26,528 bases of DNA from a virus: IMG/VR virus record IMGVR_UViG_3300035670_001098, positions 1 to 26,528 of that record. One strand, given 5' to 3'. Under the pieces are notes generated by a model. The model was given only the letters and a program-made list of their open reading frames with translations, made no database searches and was not told where the DNA came from. Numbering within the stretch: the stretch's first letter is position 1; each line of letters starts with the position of its first letter. Of this stretch, positions 20,657 through 26,528 are shown one piece after another. Position numbers and translations under genes: made by a program.

Positions 20657-20825
20657 TGTCAATCCTCTTCGTCGTGTCTATATAATTTTGTTGCTGCTGA
20701 ATGGTCAGGTCTTTCTTGGCTATATTTTTTCCATACTGGATCATTCCGAAGGAAGTCAAGATAGCAACCAAAACACCGCCCACAATAAGAAGAGGCTTCA
20801 ATCCAACAAGTTTCAGAATCCACAT
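20574..20825 (-). CDS. Inner-membrane spanin, Rz-like
   Basis: The 83-residue product has an N-terminal membrane anchor (LLIVGGVLVAILTSFGMI) and a periplasmic helical portion (DLTIQQQQNYIDTTKRIDNA) ending RQRQLQAK. This is the type II topology of i-spanins. Its 3' end overlaps the lipoprotein gene out of frame by about 80 bases. It starts 13 bases after the endolysin gene, in the classic endolysin-Rz-Rz1 order. Confidence 0.8.
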   Translation of the reverse strand: MWILKLVGLKPLLIVGGVLVAILTSFGMIQYGKNIAKKDLTIQQQQNYIDTTKRIDNAVRRVPSSNTPSADREFLRQRQLQAK

Positions 20826-20838
20826 CAGCCTCTCCTAC

Positions 20839-21315
20839 TCATTTAAGGCCGGAAAGACAGAGGTTGACCTTGCTATCAGCCCTACGATTGACAAGTCCCT
20901 GAACACGACCACCACCAGCCTTGATCCATCTGTCGAGTTGCTGACAGGCTTCCTTGTATTTGCCTTGATTGGCTAGGCGCATCATGGTAGAGGTTCCAGC
21001 AGAATAGACACCCACATTATAGGCCAGTTCCAAGAGAGATGCTTGAACACCGATAGGAATGTCAGGGTTCGTCATGTAGGGTCTTAGCTTGTCGTAATAC
21101 TCTGATACAGAATCTTTCAACATCTGTTGACATTCAGCCTTGGTGTATCTGTCACTCATCTGAACGCCTCTGGTTTCCCCATAGCAGACTGTAGGAACGC
21201 CCACAATGTCCTTATAGGCCACAAGGCTAAGACCTTCCCACTTGGCGATGAAAGGCGTTGCTGCGGCCAATACAGCGGCTGTAGTAGCAGCGGCCACCCT
21301 TTTCTTGAAAGGCAT
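20839..21315 (-). CDS. GH24 lysozyme with SAR signal-anchor (endolysin)
   Basis: The 158-residue product is a T4/P21-type muramidase. The catalytic set is Glu27 (KWEGLSLVAYKD), Asp36 and Thr42 (VPTVCYGET), with the same spacing as in T4 lysozyme. The N-terminus (VAAATTAAVLAAATPFIA) is weakly hydrophobic and Ala-rich, typical of signal-arrest-release endolysins, which leave the membrane when it is depolarised and do not need a large-hole holin. Extra Cys residues may take part in activation. It lies upstream of the spanins. Confidence 0.92.
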   Translation of the reverse strand: MPFKKRVAAATTAAVLAAATPFIAKWEGLSLVAYKDIVGVPTVCYGETRGVQMSDRYTKAECQQMLKDSVSEYYDKLRPYMTNPDIPIGVQASLLELAYNVGVYSAGTSTMMRLANQGKYKEACQQLDRWIKAGGGRVQGLVNRRADSKVNLCLSGLK

Positions 21316-21336
21316 TATAGACTCCTACTGTTTTTA

Positions 21337-22149
21337 TCAACGATAGCTGATCGAGACGTTGCCTAGGTCGAAAGTGCCAGAACCGTTGACCCGCGTCACT
21401 CTGATGCCATCGACAGTCCCTACGCCGGAAATGTATCCACCGCCACTGTGATCTCCGCCGCCATTAGCGCCGCTATGAGACTCCACCCAGACACCAGAAG
21501 CTGCCTTGACGATCCGCATGATGCCTGTGTGATAGCGAGCCGTGCCATCTGAATACATGTGGAAACCCGCCGTCGACGTGCTATCTGCGCCAGCAGAAGA
21601 CGACGAAGACTGATAACCGCTAGTCACAGGCGATCCGCTTACAATGAGTTGAACAGCGGGGTCTGAGGCATCAGAAAGGCTGACATTCTGCCAGTAGATT
21701 TCAATCTCACGGACGGTCGAAGGAAGACCCGTGAAGTCAAATGCTGTCCCTGATGTCGTCGCGGTATTAGCCGAGAAAGTCAGCACTCGCTCGGCATAAT
21801 CGATTACCGCAGCCGTCGTCGGAATGGTCGTATCATTATCATTCGAGGCAATAGTGTCAGACGAAGTGACAAGAGTAGCTGCTGCGATCTCACTGGTAGT
21901 GATGGCAGCATTGGGTGTAAACTTCGAGTTCGCTTCATCAACAGTGCCAAGGGTGATCCAAGCACTGTTAGCTTCATTACGTTTCTTGATCTGATTGTTT
22001 GCCGTATCATACCAAAGCATGTTGGCAAAGGTAACAGATGGGGCAGTGGCATTGGAGTTAGTGCTCACAATAGCTGCCAAGGCATTGTTCAAATCAGAAC
22101 GAAAGTTAGGAGCAGATTGGTTATCAACCACATAGTCATGGGTAGCCAT
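21337..22149 (-). CDS. Tail fibre or receptor-binding protein
   Basis: The 270-residue product starts ATHDYVVDNQSAPNFRSDLN, a segment common at the start of marine phage fibre proteins, followed by a NMLWYDTANNQIKKRNEANS repeat-like strand that often attaches fibre to tail tip. The C-terminal half is rich in Ser, Thr and Gly (GANGGGDHSGGGYISG) and probably carries the host-contact surface. It follows the tip protein gene by 11 bases in the same operon. Confidence 0.75.
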   Translation of the reverse strand: MATHDYVVDNQSAPNFRSDLNNALAAIVSTNSNATAPSVTFANMLWYDTANNQIKKRNEANSAWITLGTVDEANSKFTPNAAITTSEIAAATLVTSSDTIASNDNDTTIPTTAAVIDYAERVLTFSANTATTSGTAFDFTGLPSTVREIEIYWQNVSLSDASDPAVQLIVSGSPVTSGYQSSSSSAGADSTSTAGFHMYSDGTARYHTGIMRIVKAASGVWVESHSGANGGGDHSGGGYISGVGTVDGIRVTRVNGSGTFDLGNVSISYR

Positions 22150-22160
22150 GTCGGGTTTCC

Positions 22161-24701
22161 TTAGTTATATTGCACTATGGCATCAAGTTCAGAGATGCTC
22201 GGAGTGACACCAACAGAATTGCTAACGAGTTCAATCTTGAACTTTGCTGCCCTAGCATAATAATCACCAGCACGGAATTGTTGCCAAGCAGACCAAGTAG
22301 GAGTTCCTGCTGGATCATCCGTAGTGGTAGCGATATAGGTAATCACATTGGTATCATCAAATTGAGCAGTCCCAGTGAAGTTATCAAACAAGCCGGGAAG
22401 GCTGTCAAACAAACCCGGAAGATCGTCCCACAATCCAGCAGAAGTATCTTGACGATTGACTTTGACATCAATCCTAGAACGGAATCTTCTCGATGATCCA
22501 GTATCAATGTAGTTGCTGAACTCATATGTTGCAGTAAAAGGAGGTGTTCCAGCAACAGAAGTGATCCTCAGTTCACTACTTGTGACAGAGCAACCAGTCT
22601 TGGCACCAGAGAAAGAAGGGTCTTCAGTTTGAGTGGACGTATTAGTGAAATCCTCAAGAGCCGCCTCTGGGATGACAATAGAAGTATAGTTCTCCGAGGC
22701 ATTGCCAGTCTTATCATAGGCTCGGATCATATAGGTTCCGGGCTTCGCAGGGAATGAACCAGAATTACCCGGACGAGGAAGTTTCTCTACAGCCGTTGTT
22801 GCATTAGCCCAAGTAGCGCCAGACTCTTCTGTTGCCTGTCTGATACGATAGAACGACAAATCAAGGTCAGGGACAGGCTCCCATTCAAGGTGAATAGTTG
22901 CACCATTGACCTCGGCGGTAAGCCCTGTAACGTCTTGGGGCGGGAACCCCAGACCCTCTACTTTGTAACCTGTTTGGGTAATCCAATCACTCTTGACCCC
23001 CAAGAAACTATAACCCCTAGCCCTGATGTCATAGGTGGCATCTTCTGTGTCGAGAAGTTCAAAAACACCAAGATCGCCAGTGCCAATAACTGTCCAATTC
23101 GTATCTGACGACTTCTTTGCTTGGACTTCTACCCTTTCAACGTCAAAAGGAGTAGTAGAATCTATCGTTGCATAGATTACATTGGTCAGATGCTCGTTGA
23201 TAATACGAACTTCAGACGTAACATCCAGACCGATAGCAGGAACAGCGAATGGGCTAGGAAGAGTCGTGTTGTTAGACTCAAATGCCACGCCATTTACACT
23301 CGTAAAGACATCCGAAGAAATCTCTCTAAGCGTCATGTTCACTTGAAGGTCAAGACCATCAGTAAGCCCAAAACTCCAAGAGGTGACTTCAAAGGGCTTC
23401 TGGTTCCAACCAAAGCGAGTATTGGTCAGATAGATGTTGTCACCGACCTGAACAGCGAAAGCACGAAGACCAAAAGAAGCGGTCAATGTAAGCTGTTCTC
23501 TATTCCTGTTGAGGGCAATACGAGCAATCCTTAGAGCAGTCAGATGAGAACTGGTGAAGGGCAACCTGTAATCAAGCGTATTGACAATATTATTGTCAGC
23601 CGATACGAAAGCTGGATCAGAGACTTCTTTGTAATCAGCTTCTTGCCATTCAGAATCCGGTCCTCTGAAAGTCCCCTTGACAGTGTTGAAGTTGTCCCTA
23701 CGAGAGTGTCTAGTGGAAAGGCTTATACCAGAGCGGAGATCATCTTCGGTGAAGGTAAGAGAAGGAATTGTATAGGCCGCAGCCTTCATCTTCCACAGAC
23801 CTTGAGAATACCAGAACAAGCCGCCCATCGAGGTAAGAATATCAGAGATGATTTGCGTAGGAGAGAGACTTGTAACAAAGGCACCATTACAAGTATAACG
23901 ATCTTCTCCTTCAACAGTCTCTTCACAAATATCAGCAGCTATAGAGACAAGACTATCATCAATTCTGGCCGAACCTTGATTGAGACCATACGCAGATGTC
24001 AGGTAGTCTCTGAGACAAAGAGCAGGGTTCTCAGACCAAGCAGTTGTAGCAGTCCGAGGATCATAAACCTTCTTGCCCTTGATGACAGCAGAAACAACAG
24101 GAACACCATTAGGGAAAGCGTCTTGGTTGTATTTCAGTCTGACATACAGGTAAGCAATCCCTTGAAGCCTGTGGAACGTAGTCCATTTACCGTCTGTGAG
24201 AGACGCAGTTGCTGAGATAAGATCAGCATCAGCCGTTTGGGTATCAGTGCCAAGATATTTCTTGATCGTCACATATCCATTGTAGCGAGAAGGCGAGGTA
24301 ACATTACCACTACCATCAAGAGTTACAATCTCGTCATTGAGGTAGATGTCCTCATAGCTTTCAATCTCATGGCCTGCAAAAGCAATCACCCTATGAAGAA
24401 ACTCATTGCCAGTGCCAGTGGTGGAATCGTAAACTCGCACACCACCAACACGGGTCTTACCATAGATGATTTGATGATCTAGGGCTGCTCCACTCTCACC
24501 TTGGATGCTATATCCCCGAGAACTACCTAGATTTGGTTTAGGAGTAAGGGCGTTGAGAGCAACACCCATAGCAGTGCTAACAAGAAAATGACCCATGAAA
24601 GTGCCCGAGAGAGCACCCATGAAAGCACCAGTCATAAGAGTTCCTGTTGCAGCAGCCATCCCCGCAGAGATAGCGCCCATTATAGCTGGGAGAAAAAACA
24701 T
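22161..24701 (-). CDS. Tail tip protein, J/host-specificity family
   Basis: The 846-residue product begins with a hydrophobic Gly- and Ala-rich region (FLPAIMGAISAGMAAATG), then the J-type core (HQIIYGKTRVGGVRVYD, TAYGLNQGSARIDD, and a FWYSQGLWKMKAAAY segment). A fibronectin type III domain (FPPQDVTGLTAEVNGATIHL) follows near residue 590, and a C-terminal beta domain carries an internal repeat (DDLPGLFDSLPGLFDNF) that looks duplicated. It forms the distal tip and contacts the receptor. The neighbouring distal tail genes confirm the role. Confidence 0.9.
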   Translation of the reverse strand: MFFLPAIMGAISAGMAAATGTLMTGAFMGALSGTFMGHFLVSTAMGVALNALTPKPNLGSSRGYSIQGESGAALDHQIIYGKTRVGGVRVYDSTTGTGNEFLHRVIAFAGHEIESYEDIYLNDEIVTLDGSGNVTSPSRYNGYVTIKKYLGTDTQTADADLISATASLTDGKWTTFHRLQGIAYLYVRLKYNQDAFPNGVPVVSAVIKGKKVYDPRTATTAWSENPALCLRDYLTSAYGLNQGSARIDDSLVSIAADICEETVEGEDRYTCNGAFVTSLSPTQIISDILTSMGGLFWYSQGLWKMKAAAYTIPSLTFTEDDLRSGISLSTRHSRRDNFNTVKGTFRGPDSEWQEADYKEVSDPAFVSADNNIVNTLDYRLPFTSSHLTALRIARIALNRNREQLTLTASFGLRAFAVQVGDNIYLTNTRFGWNQKPFEVTSWSFGLTDGLDLQVNMTLREISSDVFTSVNGVAFESNNTTLPSPFAVPAIGLDVTSEVRIINEHLTNVIYATIDSTTPFDVERVEVQAKKSSDTNWTVIGTGDLGVFELLDTEDATYDIRARGYSFLGVKSDWITQTGYKVEGLGFPPQDVTGLTAEVNGATIHLEWEPVPDLDLSFYRIRQATEESGATWANATTAVEKLPRPGNSGSFPAKPGTYMIRAYDKTGNASENYTSIVIPEAALEDFTNTSTQTEDPSFSGAKTGCSVTSSELRITSVAGTPPFTATYEFSNYIDTGSSRRFRSRIDVKVNRQDTSAGLWDDLPGLFDSLPGLFDNFTGTAQFDDTNVITYIATTTDDPAGTPTWSAWQQFRAGDYYARAAKFKIELVSNSVGVTPSISELDAIVQYN

Positions 24702-24717
24702 CTTATGACCTCAGAGT

Positions 24718-25395
24718 TTAACGAATGTCTGCCCCTGTCGCACGGGATTGTCCACTTGACGATGATCTTGGTCTTTCGGTAGCCCTACCCCAAACAAGGT
24801 CTTTGTCTTGAATGCCAGCAACAAACTCCAAACCTCTGTCTGCCGGAAATCTGGACTTCTGGTCTTCCGCTGTAAAACGTCTTACAACAGGTCGTTCCAG
24901 AATAATCAAGACGTTCTCGGCAAGAAGTTGGATCGTTGCAGTATCACCTTCTTCAGAGATGTTCATCTGATCAAGTTCACCAGAGAAGATTTCCACATAA
25001 CCAGAAGGGTCATTGGCTAGACCAAAGTAGATACGGCACTCTCGACCATGATAGGGTTCAGTAAGAGCCAGAGACAAAAAACTTGAAGGGATACCACTGA
25101 CAGTGATTGAAGCACCCTTAGCCTGTATCTCTGTCGTTTCTTCAACAGCAGAGATGCTCATCAGTTGTCCAGCGCCAAGATAGGTCTTGGAACCAATGGT
25201 CAGATCACCATAACCAGACCACATATATACAGGGGTGCTTACATCGAGGTCAACTGCGAGAAAAGGGGTGATCGTAGAGGCATTAAGGGCAGCATTGAGA
25301 AGGCTGTCAATCTGTCGAGAGGAGTTCGCATAAATACGAGGGACTTCCCCTACAACGGAAATTGACGCTGATGGAGAGTTTACAATGAGCGTCAT
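24718..25395 (-). CDS. Distal tail/baseplate protein, DUF2163-like
   Basis: The 225-residue product resembles the tail protein that follows the DUF2460 gene in gene transfer agents: TITPFLAVDLDVSTPVYMWS near the start, a hub-like beta domain, and the ending DQKSRFPADRGLEFVAG with DLVWGRA. The start is ATG 25395, which overlaps the stop of the previous gene; the upstream in-frame start lies inside that gene. Unlike gene transfer agents, no NlpC/P60 peptidase gene follows before the tip protein. Confidence 0.75.
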   Translation of the reverse strand: MTLIVNSPSASISVVGEVPRIYANSSRQIDSLLNAALNASTITPFLAVDLDVSTPVYMWSGYGDLTIGSKTYLGAGQLMSISAVEETTEIQAKGASITVSGIPSSFLSLALTEPYHGRECRIYFGLANDPSGYVEIFSGELDQMNISEEGDTATIQLLAENVLIILERPVVRRFTAEDQKSRFPADRGLEFVAGIQDKDLVWGRATERPRSSSSGQSRATGADIR

Positions 25396-26021
25396 ACAGC
25401 CTCCACACAATCAAAGGTGATGCCGTAATTACTCATGTTGTTGATCTCCCATTGCTGAATATTGTTAGCCAGTCTGAACACCCCTTTAGCGGAACTTAGG
25501 GTGACAGTGGCATTATCAGCGGGAGAAGAACGAAGAGAGGGCCAAATATCGAGAGTGGCCTCACCAGAACCATTGGAGTTCACATCAGCAAGGACTTTAT
25601 GCAATGTGGCGGAAGAACCTGTCCCGAGTTGGATGTAATCCCCTGCAAGAAGATACCCCGTAGCACTCGTAGGAAGGCCGTCTATGTCCAACTCATCGCC
25701 AGTCTGTCCAGCACCCATAACCACAGGAGTTCCCGGTGTAACGCCAGCAGAACCTCTTGGAGTGGCACAGTTGGGGTCATTCAAGAGGAACGTCCCATAT
25801 TGGCCCTTCAGGCTCAATAGGAAGGCCACCCAAGGCTCCATCAGGTCTCTGCGTAGGGGAGGGAGGGAAACAGAGGCTTTCCACCTCTGGCCCGGATGCT
25901 GGACGATCTGTTGCGAGTAGGTAAAAGGTGATTGGCTGATCGCTACTGCATTCTCAGCACTAAAGGTGATGCTGGCAATCCCAATGCTTGTCGGGAGGCT
26001 CAAGGGATATGATAAGGCCAT
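25392..26021 (-). CDS. Distal tail protein, DUF2460-like
   Basis: The 209-residue product begins SYPLSLPTSIGIASITFS and contains HPGQRWKASVSLPPLRRDLM and KGQYGTFLLNDPN, features of the DUF2460/distal tail family found in gene transfer agents and siphoviruses. It forms part of the ring between tail tube and tip. AAAGGAAA lies before the ATG. It follows the tape-measure gene by 12 bases. Confidence 0.8.
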   Translation of the reverse strand: MALSYPLSLPTSIGIASITFSAENAVAISQSPFTYSQQIVQHPGQRWKASVSLPPLRRDLMEPWVAFLLSLKGQYGTFLLNDPNCATPRGSAGVTPGTPVVMGAGQTGDELDIDGLPTSATGYLLAGDYIQLGTGSSATLHKVLADVNSNGSGEATLDIWPSLRSSPADNATVTLSSAKGVFRLANNIQQWEINNMSNYGITFDCVEAV

Positions 26022-26033
26022 TTACATTTTCCT

Positions 26034-26528
26034 TTACACGAATGCGGCTCTCATTTGACCGCCACGACGACGAGCATCAATAACAGCAGCTTTGGTAGCC
26101 TCAGTGATTTGCGGGATCATCTTGGCAACTTCCATACGGACATTAGCAGCATCAGAACCAGTGACAGTGATGTTGTTATTGACAGTCATGGAAGATTGAC
26201 CACCTTGACCAGACAGGTGTGCAGGCACAACAGTTCCGCTGTGGCGAGGCGTGATGATCTCAGGGCCTTTCTCACCGACAATGTAAGACTGTCCCGGCAT
26301 GATCGAACCACCAGAGGCCCGGAAGAACCCAAGACCATTAGGATTGGTAGCAAGGCTTGCCGCTCCACCAATGGCCCCAACAATCCGCTGAACAACAAAA
26401 ACACGATAGAGTTCAGCAATGATGTCTCTTGCCATAGAACGGAAGGCATCCTTGACACTTTTGGTGCCATCAATCATAGACATGAAACCAGACTCAAGAG
26501 AACTTTCGACCGATCTGATGACATCAAG
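26034..26528 (-). CDS. Tape-measure protein, C-terminal part (truncated by window edge)
   Basis: The frame is open to the right edge, so only the last 164 residues are seen. The segment KSVKDAFRSMARDIIAEL and the following Gly- and Pro-rich stretch (PGQSYIVGEKGPEIITP) are characteristic of the C-terminus of siphovirus tape-measure proteins, which set tail length. The ending is basic (AAVIDARRRGGQMRAAFV). An internal ATG at 26483 is not the start, since the same family pattern continues upstream of it. Confidence 0.85.
   Translation of the reverse strand, partial: LDVIRSVESSLESGFMSMIDGTKSVKDAFRSMARDIIAELYRVFVVQRIVGAIGGAASLATNPNGLGFFRASGGSIMPGQSYIVGEKGPEIITPRHSGTVVPAHLSGQGGQSSMTVNNNITVTGSDAANVRMEVAKMIPQITEATKAAVIDARRRGGQMRAAFV

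Noticed and set aside
23121-24215. Plus-strand frames of 137 and 223 codons opposite the tip protein gene
   Set aside because: The minus-strand J-like gene is certain. The plus-strand products are Arg- and Ser-rich antisense translations.

Overview
This window is part of the genome of a tailed double-stranded DNA phage. No bacterial housekeeping gene is present. From about 2.4 kb to 20.2 kb the genes form one dense rightward block of replication, nucleotide-metabolism and small accessory genes, most of them overlapping by 1 to 8 bases. From 26.5 kb back to 20.2 kb a leftward block encodes tail and lysis proteins. The two blocks converge on a bidirectional terminator at 20167-20216. The tail proteins resemble those of siphoviruses and the gene transfer agents of Rhodobacterales (DUF2460-like, DUF2163-like and a J-like tip protein). 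With ThyX, a class II (B12-dependent) ribonucleotide reductase, PhoH and MazG, this points to a lytic phage of a marine alphaproteobacterium, probably of the Roseobacter type. The host assignment is inference. No integrase, CI-like repressor, RNA polymerase, terminase or capsid gene is visible.

Layout. (1) 1-1939: a leftward mini-operon with a 508-residue cysteine-rich protein and two tiny genes, closed by a terminator. (2) 1940-2445: a divergent control region holding a tandem repeat, a tRNA-arm-like hairpin, a 16-bp perfect palindrome of LacI-family operator type, AT-rich iterated octamers, and an array of five copies of a motif ending in GGGAAATGTTC. The last copy forms the spacer of a good sigma70-type promoter. 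(3) 2446-5068: a zinc metallopeptidase and many very small proteins, one apparently broken at its start codon. (4) 5065-6833: a cassette of small genes richer in G+C and CpG, some joined by identical 16-base junctions. (5) 6817-14364: primase-helicase, an endonuclease VII-type HNH protein, family A DNA polymerase, single-stranded-DNA-binding protein, ThyX, a Cas4-type Fe-S nuclease and a resolvase-like nuclease. (6) 14361-20168: an acidic protein, metallophosphoesterase, adenine methyltransferase, MazG, an intron-split ribonucleotide reductase, PhoH and a DUF3310 protein. (7) 20211-26528 on the minus strand: candidate holin, overlapping spanins, SAR endolysin, tail fibre, tip protein, two distal tail proteins and the end of a tape-measure protein.

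How the genes work together. ThyX, the reductase and MazG supply and clean dNTPs. The primase-helicase, polymerase and ssDNA-binding protein copy DNA, and the nucleases process recombination intermediates. The most striking element is a 766-base group I intron carrying an HNH gene, placed immediately after the codon of a redox-active cysteine in the reductase. It starts with an in-frame TAA and ends with an in-frame ATG, so the unspliced message could in principle encode a two-piece enzyme. The other leading observations are the oriented GGGAAATGTTC motif family with stray copies elsewhere in the early region, the LacI-type operator, and a possible co-conversion tract at the 5' end of the polymerase gene next to the free-standing HNH gene.
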